This document shows positions 7,317 through 15,898 of a DNA stretch of 48,707 nucleotides, in pieces. Source of the DNA: Blautia sp. (lineage in GTDB: Bacteria > Bacillota > Clostridia > Lachnospirales > Lachnospiraceae); assembly GCA_029257775.1 (NCBI GenBank), contig JARIAQ010000024.1:1-48707 (forward strand), written 5' to 3'. The translations under genes and the position numbers were made by a program. Below the pieces are notes generated by a model that did no database searches, had not been told where the DNA came from, and worked only from the letters and a program-made list of their open reading frames with translations. Each line of letters starts with the position of its first letter. Positions within the stretch are counted from its first letter, which is position 1.

Positions 7317-8435
7317 ATGAAGATAGCAATAATCAGTTTCAGTCAGTCGGGATACCGGTTAAGCGAAATGCTTTACTGGGTGTTAAAAGAACGTTCTTAT
7401 GAGGTGTCATGTTATACAAAAAGTAAGTATACAAAAAAAGTTTTAGATGAGTCACAATTAGATGAAAACTCTCAAGATTTCAGAAATGTTAAACAGTTTA
7501 CAAAACCAGTGGATGAGTCTATTAGGGAATGGACAGGAAGACGGTTTGAAGATAGTGATGCTATTGTGTTTGTGGGAGCCTGTGGCATTGCAGTGCGTAG
7601 CATTGCTCCTTTTGTAAAAAGTAAAAAAATTGATCCTGCAGTAGTAGTTGTGGATGAACAGGGACAGTTTGCTATTTCTCTGCTTTCTGGTCATATTGGT
7701 GGTGCCAATGAATTGACAGAGGAAATTGCAGAAATTCTCCGTGCACAGCCAGTTATTACTACAGCTACAGATTTAAATGATAAGTTTGCCGTGGATGTTT
7801 TTGCTAAGAAAAACGGTTGCTTTATTTCAGATATGGAATTAGCAAAGGAAATTTCAGCAGCACTTCTGGCAGGAAAAGAAGTGGGCTTTTCTAGTGATTT
7901 CCCATGGATTGGAGAAATTCCAGATGAATTAAAGCTTTATCAGGATGGAGAAGAAGAAAGACCAGAAATTGGTATTTATGTTACTAGTGGATATCGGGAA
8001 CATCCATTTGTACACACACTATATCTGATTCCCAGAGTCATCACTACAGGTGTGGGATGTAAAAAGGGAACGGACAAAGAGACGGTAGAGATGATTGTGC
8101 GCAGAACGTGTGATGAGCTTTTAATTCCTTCTGTAGCCATGGAACAAGTGGCAAGTATTGATTTAAAGAAAGAAGAAGCTGGTATTCTGGAATATTGTAA
8201 AGAAAGAAAAATTCCTTTTATCACATATACTGCGGAAGAATTACAGGAAGTAGAAGGTACGTATGCCAGCTCTCAGTTTGTAGCAGATATTACAGGTGTG
8301 GATAATGTCTGTGAAAGAGCTGCACTTTTAGGCAGTAGCAAGGAAGGAAAAGGCAGATTAATACAGAGAAAACATGCAAAAGATGGTGTAACAGTGGCCC
8401 TAGCTATGAAGAAATGGAGTGTGAATTTTGAATAA
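7317..8435 (+). CDS. cbiG: Cobalt-precorrin-5A hydrolase CbiG
   Basis: 372 residues. The N-terminal part has DAIVFVGACGIAVRSIAPF and the LLSGHIGGANELT motif; the C-terminal part has VITTGVGCKKGTDKETVE, the two conserved regions of CbiG. CbiG opens the delta-lactone of cobalt-precorrin-5A and releases the C20 unit as acetaldehyde, a step unique to the anaerobic route. An AGAAAGGAT site lies upstream. Its end overlaps the cbiH start by eight bases. Confidence 0.96.
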   Translation: MKIAIISFSQSGYRLSEMLYWVLKERSYEVSCYTKSKYTKKVLDESQLDENSQDFRNVKQFTKPVDESIREWTGRRFEDSDAIVFVGACGIAVRSIAPFVKSKKIDPAVVVVDEQGQFAISLLSGHIGGANELTEEIAEILRAQPVITTATDLNDKFAVDVFAKKNGCFISDMELAKEISAALLAGKEVGFSSDFPWIGEIPDELKLYQDGEEERPEIGIYVTSGYREHPFVHTLYLIPRVITTGVGCKKGTDKETVEMIVRRTCDELLIPSVAMEQVASIDLKKEEAGILEYCKERKIPFITYTAEELQEVEGTYASSQFVADITGVDNVCERAALLGSSKEGKGRLIQRKHAKDGVTVALAMKKWSVNFE

Positions 8436-9159
8436 ATTATATGTTGTAGGAATTGGTCCAGGTGCTTATGAAAAAATGACAATCGAAGCGGCAAACGCTT
8501 TAAAGAACAGTGATACAATTATAGGTTATACGGTATATGTAGATTTAGTAAAAGAACACTTTAGTGGAAAAGAGTTTTTGACAACACCTATGAAAAAAGA
8601 GGTGGATCGCTGTGTTATGGCTTTTGAAGAAGCTATGAAAGGGAAGACGGTATCCATGATATGTAGTGGTGATGCAGGTGTCTATGGCATGTCTGGGTTG
8701 ATGTATGAGATTGGAGTAAAATATCCAGAAGTAGAGTTGGAAATCATTCCAGGTGTTACAGCAGCTACAGGTGGAGCTGCTGTATTAGGTGCACCTCTTA
8801 TTCATGATTTCTGCCTCATTAGTTTAAGTGATTTGTTGACGCCTTGGGAAAAAATTGAAGCAAGGCTTTTAAATGCGGCAAAGGCAGATTTTGTCATTTG
8901 TTTATATAACCCTTCCAGTAAAAAGCGACATGACTATCTAAAAAAGGCTTGCAACTTAATGCTTCAGTATCAATCACCGGAAACGATATGTGGTATTGTA
9001 GGGAATATTGGAAGAGAAGGCGAACACATGGAAGTGATGACATTAGAAGAACTTCGTGATACAAAAGTAGATATGTTTACAACTGTTTTTATTGGAAATT
9101 CACAAACAATGAATATTCAAGGAAAAATGGTAACACCAAGAGGCTATAAAAATGTGTAA
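8428..9159 (+). CDS. cbiH: Cobalt-precorrin-3B C17-methyltransferase CbiH
   Basis: 243 residues; MNKLYVVGIGPGAYEKMT, MICSGDAGVYGMSGLMYE and the LYNPSSKKR segment are typical of CbiH/CobJ, which methylates C17 and contracts the ring. The start codon is TTG: GGAG at 8416-8419 is eight bases upstream and there is no nearby in-frame ATG or GTG. The eight-base overlap with cbiG suggests translational coupling. The 3' end likewise overlaps the next gene by eight bases. Confidence 0.95.
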   Translation: MNKLYVVGIGPGAYEKMTIEAANALKNSDTIIGYTVYVDLVKEHFSGKEFLTTPMKKEVDRCVMAFEEAMKGKTVSMICSGDAGVYGMSGLMYEIGVKYPEVELEIIPGVTAATGGAAVLGAPLIHDFCLISLSDLLTPWEKIEARLLNAAKADFVICLYNPSSKKRHDYLKKACNLMLQYQSPETICGIVGNIGREGEHMEVMTLEELRDTKVDMFTTVFIGNSQTMNIQGKMVTPRGYKNV

Positions 9160-11122
9160 AGTAATTGTTTTTGCAGGGACCATAGAGGGAAGAAAGATTG
9201 CGCAGTTTTTAGAAAAAAATCGGGTTTCTGCTCATATCTGTGTAGCCACGGAATATGGGGAACAGCTTCTAGGGGAAAATAGAAATTTAAAAATTTCTCA
9301 TGAACGATTAGATCAGGGGCAGATGGAAAAATTGATTTTAGAAAAACATACTCCCCTTGTCATTGATGCTACTCATCCTTATGCGGCAGAGGTGACAAAA
9401 AACATCCGATCTGCCTGTGAAAATACAGGAGCAGAGTATTTAAGGGTTCTTCGAGAGAATCAGAATAGCTCTGATTTGGAAGATTGTGTTTATGTTGAAA
9501 CAGTGGAAGCAGCAGTTTCGTATCTTCAAAAAACAAAAGGAAATATTCTGGCAACAACAGGAAGCAAAGAAGCTTTCAAATATAGGGAGCTTTCCGATTT
9601 TGAAAATCGTGTTTTTTTAAGAGTTCTTTCTTTACCAAATGTGGTGCAGGAATGTTCTCAGTTGGGGTTTCAGGGAAAAAATTTACTTTGTATGCAAGGA
9701 CCGTTTTCGAAAGAACTTAATGTGGCTATGATTCGCCAGTTAGACTGTAAATATATGGTAACAAAAATGTCTGGTAAAAGTGGAGGTTTTCAAGAAAAAT
9801 TAGAAGCTGCTAGAATATGTGGCTGTACTTTGATTGTAGTAGGAAGACCTTTAGAAGAGACAGGAATTTCTTTGTATGAATGTAAAAGAATTTTATGTGA
9901 AAAATTTTCTTTGCAGTCACAGGCAGAAGTTTCTCTTGTGGGAATTGGAATGGGAAATAGGGAGAGCCTTACCAAAGAAGCAGAAAAGATTATACAGGAA
10001 GCAGATTTACTCATTGGAGCCTCTAGAATGATTGAGGCATGTCAAAGAAGAAATCAAGATGTTTATATAGAATATAATAGTGAGCGGATTGTATCTTATA
10101 TACAAGAACATCCAGAATATGAAAAAATTGCAGTAGTTTTATCTGGAGATGTGGGATTCCATAGTGGAGCTAAAAAACTATTGGAAGCTTTAGGAAATCA
10201 GACAAAAGTAGTTTCTGGAATTTCTTCTGTGGCATATTTTATGAGCCGTATTCAGAAGTCTTGGGATGATACGGTTTTAACCAGTAGCCATGGAGAAGAA
10301 GTTAATTTGATTTCACTTATTCAGCATCATGAGAAGGTCTTTTCTATTTTGGGAAGGAAAGATGGTGTTTCTCAGTTGGCAAAAAAGCTGTTATCTTATA
10401 ATATGAATGAAGTTGTTTTATATGTAGGAGAACGATTATCCTATGAAGATGAAAAAATTAGGAAGGGAACTCCAGAAGAATTTGTGGACTATGAAGGTGA
10501 TAGTTTAAGCGTCATATACATAGAAAATAAAAATTATAATGATCAGCTGGTTACTCATGGAATGCAGGATGAGAAATTTTTGAGAGATAAGGTTCCCATG
10601 ACAAAAGAAGAGATTCGAAGTGTGTCTCTTTCAAAACTTAGACTATCTGAAAATTCGGTTTGTTATGATGTAGGAGCAGGTACAGGATCTGTGGCAGTGG
10701 AAATGGCATTAAGGGCTTATAAAGGAAGGGTATATGCAATTGAAAAGAAAGAATTGGCTATAGAACTTTTAAAGAAAAATAAAGAAAAATTTAAGACAGA
10801 TAATTTGGAGATTGTAAAAGGGTTGGCCCCGGAGGCTATGGAAGATTTGGAGGCTCCTACGCATGTGTTTATTGGAGGTTCTTCTGGTAATATGAAGGAA
10901 ATTATGGCTTTGCTTTTGAAGAAAAACCCAAAAGTTCGAATAGTTATAAACTGTATTGCTCTGGAAAGTGTGTCAGAGGCTTTGGATTGTCTAAAAACTT
11001 TTCCCGTGAAAGATACGGAGATTGTTCAGATGGCAGTGAGTAAATCAAAAACAGTAGGAAGATATCACATGATGATGGGAGAAAATCCTATTTACATTAT
11101 TTCCTGTACAGGAAATTGTTAA
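9152..11122 (+). CDS. cbiJET: CbiJ-CbiE-CbiT three-domain fusion (cobalt-precorrin-6A reductase / 7 C5,C15-methyltransferase-decarboxylase)
   Basis: 656 residues that read as three enzymes in order. Residues about 1-255 are CbiJ/CobK (VIVFAGTIEGRKIA, IDATHPYAAEVTKN), which reduces cobalt-precorrin-6A. Residues about 260-460 are CbiE (VSLVGIGMGNRESLT, VLSGDVGFHSGAKK), methylating C5. Residues about 470-650 are CbiT (YDVGAGTGSVAVEMAL, IFIGGSSGN-like loop), methylating C15 with decarboxylation. CbiE-CbiT fusion is common (CobL); adding the reductase at the N-terminus puts three consecutive-to-near-consecutive steps on one chain. The frame is continuous with no sign of a sequencing fusion, and it starts after AAGAGG, overlapping cbiH. 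Confidence 0.93.
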   Translation: MCKVIVFAGTIEGRKIAQFLEKNRVSAHICVATEYGEQLLGENRNLKISHERLDQGQMEKLILEKHTPLVIDATHPYAAEVTKNIRSACENTGAEYLRVLRENQNSSDLEDCVYVETVEAAVSYLQKTKGNILATTGSKEAFKYRELSDFENRVFLRVLSLPNVVQECSQLGFQGKNLLCMQGPFSKELNVAMIRQLDCKYMVTKMSGKSGGFQEKLEAARICGCTLIVVGRPLEETGISLYECKRILCEKFSLQSQAEVSLVGIGMGNRESLTKEAEKIIQEADLLIGASRMIEACQRRNQDVYIEYNSERIVSYIQEHPEYEKIAVVLSGDVGFHSGAKKLLEALGNQTKVVSGISSVAYFMSRIQKSWDDTVLTSSHGEEVNLISLIQHHEKVFSILGRKDGVSQLAKKLLSYNMNEVVLYVGERLSYEDEKIRKGTPEEFVDYEGDSLSVIYIENKNYNDQLVTHGMQDEKFLRDKVPMTKEEIRSVSLSKLRLSENSVCYDVGAGTGSVAVEMALRAYKGRVYAIEKKELAIELLKKNKEKFKTDNLEIVKGLAPEAMEDLEAPTHVFIGGSSGNMKEIMALLLKKNPKVRIVINCIALESVSEALDCLKTFPVKDTEIVQMAVSKSKTVGRYHMMMGENPIYIISCTGNC

Positions 11123-11138
11123 CAGAGAGGATATGATT

Positions 11139-12518
11139 ATGAGTACAGCTCGTTTTCTTTTAACAGCCGGTGCTAGTGGCAGTGGCAAAACCCTGATTAC
11201 CTGTGGGATTTTACAGGCACTAAAAAATAGAGGTCTTCAAATTGCTTCTTTCAAATGTGGACCAGATTATATTGATCCTATGTTTCATACAAAAGTAATT
11301 GGAACAAAATCGCGTAATTTAGATACCTTTTTTACAACACCAGATAGAACCAGATATTTATTGAAACGAAATTTGGAAGATTGTGATATTGCGGTAATGG
11401 AAGGTGTTATGGGATATTATGACGGAGTCGGCGGTAATACAACAAAGGCAAGTGCTTACGATTTGGCAAAAGTGACCCAGACACCTGTAGTGCTGATTGT
11501 AAATTGCAAAGGAATGAGTGTTTCGATTCTTCCTTTTATTCAGGGATTTGTAAATTTTATGTCAGACAGTAGCATTAAAGGAGTTTTGCTAAATCAAATT
11601 TCGCCCATGTTATACCCTAGAGTAAAAGAAATGATAGAAACTCAATTGAATATTTCTGTATATGGATATGTTCCTGTTGTAACAGATTGCGTGATTGAAA
11701 GTCGCCATTTAGGCCTTGTAATGCCAGAGGAAGTGGAGAATTTTAAAGAAAAGTTAATGAAGCTTGCAAAGCATCTGGAAGAGACTGTGGATTTAGATGG
11801 TTTAATTGCACTGGGAAAAAGTGCGCCTAAGCTTTCTATAAAGAAAAAAACAGAAGAATATTTTGAAAGTTTGAGAAATCAAGAAGACAAGGTAAAAATT
11901 GGCTTAGCAAAGGATGAAGCATTTTGCTTTTTTTACGAAGATAATCTTAAGCTTTTAGAAGAAATGGGTGCGGAATTGATTCCTTTTTCTCCAATTCATG
12001 ATAAAGAGCTACCACAAAATCTTCAGGGGCTTTTACTGTATGGAGGTTATCCGGAGTTATATGGAAAGGAATTGGAAGAGAATTCTTTCATGCGAGAACA
12101 GATACAGAAAGTCCTTTCTGAAGGAATGCCGATTTTAGCAGAGTGTGGCGGCTTTATTTATTTGCATGATGTCTTTGAGGATCATAAAGGTGTTTTTCGC
12201 AGAGGTGTAGGAAGAATAAAAGGAAACGTTTTTAATACAAGAAAGTTATCTCGTTTTGGGTATATCGAAGTATCTTGCAAAAAAGAGGTGTTTGGAAAAA
12301 CTATAAAACAGTGTCCAGCTCACGAATTTCATTATTTTGATTCTACAAATTGTGGAACAGATTTTTATGCACAAAAGCCTGTTAGTAATAGAGGTTGGGA
12401 GTGTATACATAGCACTTCTACTATGGTGGCTGGATTTCCTCATTTTTATTATTACGGAAATCCAGAATTTCCACAAGCATTTGTAGATTGTTGCAGGAAT
12501 TATAAAATGAGACAGTAG
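11139..12518 (+). CDS. cbiA: Cobyrinate a,c-diamide synthase CbiA
   Basis: About 459 residues. The ATP-binding N-terminal domain begins with FLLTAGASGSGKT and has FKCGPDYIDPMFH; the class-I glutaminase domain has the nucleophile Cys in ILAECGGFIYL and a late His in FPHFYY. It amidates the a and c side chains of cobyrinate using glutamine and ATP. The start at 11139 is preferred over the ATG at 11133 because AGAGAGG then lies eight bases away rather than two. Confidence 0.96.
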   Translation: MSTARFLLTAGASGSGKTLITCGILQALKNRGLQIASFKCGPDYIDPMFHTKVIGTKSRNLDTFFTTPDRTRYLLKRNLEDCDIAVMEGVMGYYDGVGGNTTKASAYDLAKVTQTPVVLIVNCKGMSVSILPFIQGFVNFMSDSSIKGVLLNQISPMLYPRVKEMIETQLNISVYGYVPVVTDCVIESRHLGLVMPEEVENFKEKLMKLAKHLEETVDLDGLIALGKSAPKLSIKKKTEEYFESLRNQEDKVKIGLAKDEAFCFFYEDNLKLLEEMGAELIPFSPIHDKELPQNLQGLLLYGGYPELYGKELEENSFMREQIQKVLSEGMPILAECGGFIYLHDVFEDHKGVFRRGVGRIKGNVFNTRKLSRFGYIEVSCKKEVFGKTIKQCPAHEFHYFDSTNCGTDFYAQKPVSNRGWECIHSTSTMVAGFPHFYYYGNPEFPQAFVDCCRNYKMRQ

Positions 12519-12531
12519 GAGAATTTGAAAA

Positions 12532-13581
12532 ATGAATTTACAGGAAACTTTACAAAAAATACAACCATTGAATGAAGAAGCAATGAAAATTAGCCAAGAG
12601 CACTGGGATAGTATTGCCCATCCTTTGCATAGCCTTGGTAAATTGGAAGATATGGTTGTTCAGATTGCCGGAATTACAGGTACTCCTAATGTACATGTAG
12701 AAAAAAGAGTTTTAATTCCCATGTGTGCAGATAATGGTGTGGTAGAAGAAGGGGTTACTCAAACGGGACAGGAAATTACGGCATTGGTAGCGGAAAACTT
12801 TTTGAAGGAAAAAGCAGCATCCAGTATTATGTGTAAAAGTGTAGGATGTGATATTTTTCCTATTGATGTAGGCGTGGCAAGAGATGTGAATATTTTTAAC
12901 CGTAAAATTGCTTATGGAACAAAAAATATGGCAAAAGAACCTGCTATGACAAGAGAACAAGCAATACGAGCTATTGAAATTGGTATTGAAGCAGCGGAAA
13001 TGATGAAAGAAAAAGGGTATCAAATTATTGCAACTGGAGAGATGGGAATTGGAAATACGACTACAAGCAGTGCTATTGTATCTGTACTTTTAAATATTCC
13101 TGTAGAGAAAATGACAGGCAGGGGAGCGGGACTTTCTACTCAAGGTTTAAACCGTAAAATTGCAACAATCAAAAAAGCAGTTGATCTTCATAAACCAGAT
13201 TCTACAGATGCTATTGATGTTCTTGCAAAAGTAGGAGGATTTGATATTGCAGCAATTGCAGGATTATTTTTGGGAGGTGCAGCATTACATATTCCTGTTT
13301 TGATTGATGGGGTGATATCGGCTGCAGGGGCATTGGTAGCTGAAAGCCTTTGTCCGTTGTCAAAAGATTATATGTTAGCTACACATGTGTCTAAAGAACC
13401 TGCGGGAGTTTTGCTTTTAAAAGCTTTAGGAAAAGAAGCACCATTGCACTGTGATATGTGCCTTGGAGAGGGAACTGGTGCCTTGAATTTATTTCCACTT
13501 TTAGATACAGGGTTGGCTGTATATCATCAAATGGGAAATTTTGGGAATTGGGGAATGGAAGCTTACCAACCTTTGAAATAG
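12532..13581 (+). CDS. cobT: Nicotinate-nucleotide:dimethylbenzimidazole phosphoribosyltransferase CobT
   Basis: 349 residues, standard for CobT. Conserved features are IAHPLHSLGKLEDM at the N-terminus, the central TGEMGIGNTTTSSA, GRGAGLS, and the catalytic glutamate in CLGEGTGALNLFPLLD near the C-terminus. It activates the lower-ligand base to its alpha-ribotide. The sequence alone does not tell which base is used, and no lower-ligand synthesis gene is seen nearby. It lies 13 bases after cbiA. Confidence 0.96.
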   Translation: MNLQETLQKIQPLNEEAMKISQEHWDSIAHPLHSLGKLEDMVVQIAGITGTPNVHVEKRVLIPMCADNGVVEEGVTQTGQEITALVAENFLKEKAASSIMCKSVGCDIFPIDVGVARDVNIFNRKIAYGTKNMAKEPAMTREQAIRAIEIGIEAAEMMKEKGYQIIATGEMGIGNTTTSSAIVSVLLNIPVEKMTGRGAGLSTQGLNRKIATIKKAVDLHKPDSTDAIDVLAKVGGFDIAAIAGLFLGGAALHIPVLIDGVISAAGALVAESLCPLSKDYMLATHVSKEPAGVLLLKALGKEAPLHCDMCLGEGTGALNLFPLLDTGLAVYHQMGNFGNWGMEAYQPLK

Positions 13582-13595
13582 AGGGGGAATAAAAA

Positions 13596-14153
13596 ATGAT
13601 TACTTTAATTACAGGGGGAAGCGGCAGTGGCAAATCTGCCTATGCAGAGGAAACCGTATTAAAATTTGGGGATTTGAATCGCATTTATATTGCTACTATG
13701 TATCCTTTTGATAAAGAAAGTCATAAAAGGATTGCACGCCATCGTGCTATGAGAGCAGAAAAGAAATTTTCTACTGTGGAATGTTATGTAGGATTGAAAA
13801 ATGTGAAAATACCAGAGCATTCTTGCGTATTGTTAGAGTGTCTTTCAAATCTTACTGCTAATGAAATGTTTCAGGAAAATGGTGCAAAAGAAAAAGTGGT
13901 GGAAGAAATTCTGGAAGGTGTGAAAAACTTAGATAAGCAGGCAGAGCAAGTAGTTATTGTGACAAATGAAATTTTTTCTGATGGAATAGATTATGATGAA
14001 GAAACGAAACAATATCAGAGATACTTGGGAGAAATTAATGCAAAACTTGCTGCTTGGGCGCAAGAGGTAGTAGAAGTGGTATATGGTATTGTGCTACAAC
14101 ATAAAAAGACAGAGAAAAAAGAAGGACAGAAGAATGAAAAAATTGTGGAATAG
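13596..14153 (+). CDS. cobU: Adenosylcobinamide kinase / adenosylcobinamide-phosphate guanylyltransferase CobU
   Basis: 185 residues with an intact P-loop (GGSGSGKSAYAEE) and the RIARHRAMR segment whose histidine corresponds to the guanylylated His of Salmonella CobU. It phosphorylates adenosylcobinamide and transfers GMP to it. AGAGGGGGA precedes the ATG. Its 3' end overlaps cobS by 20 bases. A second, degenerate CobU-like gene follows cobS. Confidence 0.95.
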   Translation: MITLITGGSGSGKSAYAEETVLKFGDLNRIYIATMYPFDKESHKRIARHRAMRAEKKFSTVECYVGLKNVKIPEHSCVLLECLSNLTANEMFQENGAKEKVVEEILEGVKNLDKQAEQVVIVTNEIFSDGIDYDEETKQYQRYLGEINAKLAAWAQEVVEVVYGIVLQHKKTEKKEGQKNEKIVE

Positions 14154-14907
14154 TTTTAAAATTGCTTTTTCTATGTATTCTAAAATCCCAATGCCATCTA
14201 GTGACTGGAAGAAAGAAAATATGCGTTATATTATGTGTTTTTTCCCACTTATAGGAGTGCTTATTGGTGTAGCGATATGGATTTGGGGATTTTATGGAAG
14301 GTATATTGTAGAAAGTAAAGGTTTTTATGCAATGATATTTGTGATGATACCAGTATTACTTACAGGAGGAATTCATTTAGATGGTTTGTTAGATACTTCA
14401 GATGCCATTCATTCCTATCAGCCAAGAGAACGTAAATTGGAAATCTTAAAAGATTCTCATGCTGGAGCTTTTGCAATTATTACGGCGGTCGTATATTTTG
14501 CCATGTATTATGGTTTGTACCATGAAATTACTTTGCAGGGCTTGCCGGTGGTATGTATGGGATTTGTGCTTTCCAGAGCCTTGGGAAGCTTTTCTATTGC
14601 CAGTTTTCCTATGGCAAAAAATACAGGGCTTGCAGCTACGTTTTCTGATGGAGCACAAAAAAATTGTGTAAGAATCGTCTCCTGTATGTATATTCTTATA
14701 TGTGTGTGTGTAATGCTTGTATACAGTCCTATTATTGGAGGGTGTGCAGTGATTGGGACTGCTTTGGAATATTATTATTATTATCACATATCTATGAAGG
14801 AATTTGGTGGGATTACAGGGGATTTGGCAGGCTTCCATATTCAGATTTGCGAATTAGTCATTGCTTTTTCCTGTGTAATCGGTGAAATTGTTAGTAGAAT
14901 GATATAA
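14134..14907 (+). CDS. cobS: Adenosylcobinamide-GDP ribazoletransferase (cobalamin synthase) CobS
   Basis: 257 residues, an integral membrane protein with several hydrophobic spans. The motif GGIHLDGLLDTSDAIHS is the metal-binding acidic region of CobS, and SFSIASFPMAKNTGLA is also conserved. It joins alpha-ribazole (phosphate) to adenosylcobinamide-GDP at the membrane. The start at 14134 (MKKLWNSFK) is chosen for the GAAGGAC site upstream; an earlier in-frame start at 14083 lies well inside cobU and adds only a basic stretch. Confidence 0.94.
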   Translation: MKKLWNSFKIAFSMYSKIPMPSSDWKKENMRYIMCFFPLIGVLIGVAIWIWGFYGRYIVESKGFYAMIFVMIPVLLTGGIHLDGLLDTSDAIHSYQPRERKLEILKDSHAGAFAIITAVVYFAMYYGLYHEITLQGLPVVCMGFVLSRALGSFSIASFPMAKNTGLAATFSDGAQKNCVRIVSCMYILICVCVMLVYSPIIGGCAVIGTALEYYYYYHISMKEFGGITGDLAGFHIQICELVIAFSCVIGEIVSRMI

Positions 14908-14924
14908 TGAAGAAGGGAAAGACC

Positions 14925-15311
14925 ATGAAATTAATTATAGGCGGAGCTTTTCAGGGAAAAAAAGAATATGCAAGAGAACATTTTTCTCTTTCTAAAGAGG
15001 AAATGATTGATGGAAAAGATGCAGAGTATGAGGATATTTTTCATTGTAGGTGTATGTATCATTTTCATGAATGGGTGAAAAAAGGATTAGAAAAAAAATG
15101 GGATTTTGAAAATCTAGCAGAAAAAATCCAAAAAGAAAATCCAAATTTAATTGTGATTTCCAATGAATTGGGTTATGGTGTTGTTCCCGTAAGTGCATTT
15201 GATCGAAAATACAGGGAAGGCACAGGACGGCTTTGCACTCAACTGGCTGCAAAAAGCCAACAAGTTATTCGAGTGGTATGTGGTCTTGGAATGGTAATTA
15301 AAAATGCTTAA
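14925..15311 (+). CDS. Short CobU-like protein with degenerate P-loop
   Basis: A 128-residue protein. It begins MKLIIGGAFQGKKEYA, the position of the CobU P-loop, but GK is followed by Lys instead of Ser/Thr. Its C-terminal half (ISNELGYGVVPVSAFDRKYR, then GRLCTQLAAKSQQVIRVVCGL) matches the CobU region before the C-terminus. The segment carrying the guanylylated histidine of CobU is not recognisable. Such short CobU relatives occur in clostridial B12 operons and are often annotated as cobinamide kinase. Since a full CobU is present at 13596, this copy may have one partial activity, a regulatory role or another substrate. The start at 14925 fits GAAGGGA upstream; 14907 would overlap the cobS stop. 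Confidence 0.75.
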   Translation: MKLIIGGAFQGKKEYAREHFSLSKEEMIDGKDAEYEDIFHCRCMYHFHEWVKKGLEKKWDFENLAEKIQKENPNLIVISNELGYGVVPVSAFDRKYREGTGRLCTQLAAKSQQVIRVVCGLGMVIKNA

Positions 15312-15894
15312 AGTCGTTTTAATTCGTCATGGTAAAACATTAGGAAATACGCAGGGAAGATATATCGGCTGTAAAACAGATGAACGTCTTTGTATACAGG
15401 GAATAGAGGAGATAAAAAAGAGACAATATCCAGAAGTTGAGCATGTATATGCAAGTCCTATGAAGAGATGTCTGGAAACTGCAGCACTTATTTATCCAAA
15501 CCTTCCTATAAATCCAATCATGCTTTTAAGAGAATGCGATTTTGGAAAATTTGAAAATAAGAATTATCATGAGCTGTCAGGTACGAAAGATTATCAACGG
15601 TGGATTGACAGTAATGGGACATTGCCTTTTCCAAAAGGCGAAGGAATGGAAGAATTTCGAGAACGATGTGCCAGAGGTTTTGAAGAATGTATTTTGGAAG
15701 CTTTCTTAAATCAAAAAAAGCAGATTGCCATAATTGCTCACGGTGGTACGATTATGAGTATTCTTTCTTATTTTGCGGAACCAAAAGGAGAATATTTTAA
15801 ATGGCAGGTTGGAAACGGTGACTTTTATGAGCTTCATATAGACAAGGAAGTTTGGGAGCAGAAAAGAGAAATCAGTTTGGTACAGAAAGGATAA
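15304..15894 (+). CDS. cobC: Alpha-ribazole phosphatase-like histidine phosphatase CobC
   Basis: 196 residues of the phosphoglycerate-mutase-like fold. The catalytic LIRHGKTLGN is at residues 6-15, the second catalytic His is in IIAHGGTIMS, and the CDFGKFENK loop is typical of CobC. CobC removes the phosphate from alpha-ribazole-5'-phosphate or adenosylcobalamin-5'-phosphate. Its place in the B12 operon supports this role over a glycolytic mutase. It overlaps the preceding gene by eight bases. Confidence 0.88.
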   Translation: MLKVVLIRHGKTLGNTQGRYIGCKTDERLCIQGIEEIKKRQYPEVEHVYASPMKRCLETAALIYPNLPINPIMLLRECDFGKFENKNYHELSGTKDYQRWIDSNGTLPFPKGEGMEEFRERCARGFEECILEAFLNQKKQIAIIAHGGTIMSILSYFAEPKGEYFKWQVGNGDFYELHIDKEVWEQKREISLVQKG

Positions 15895-15898
15895 AATC

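Noticed and set aside
7389-7396. GAACGTTC palindrome as another SOS box
   Set aside because: It lacks the four-base spacer of GAACNNNNGTTC and lies inside cbiG, far from any promoter.
8300-8427. An ATG or GTG start further upstream for cbiH
   Set aside because: There is no in-frame ATG or GTG near the conserved MNKLYVVGIGPG beginning; TTG with GGAG eight bases upstream fits.
14446-14885. Alternative frames inside cobS on both strands
   Set aside because: cobS has clear family motifs through the whole stretch; the others have no motif and no ribosome site.
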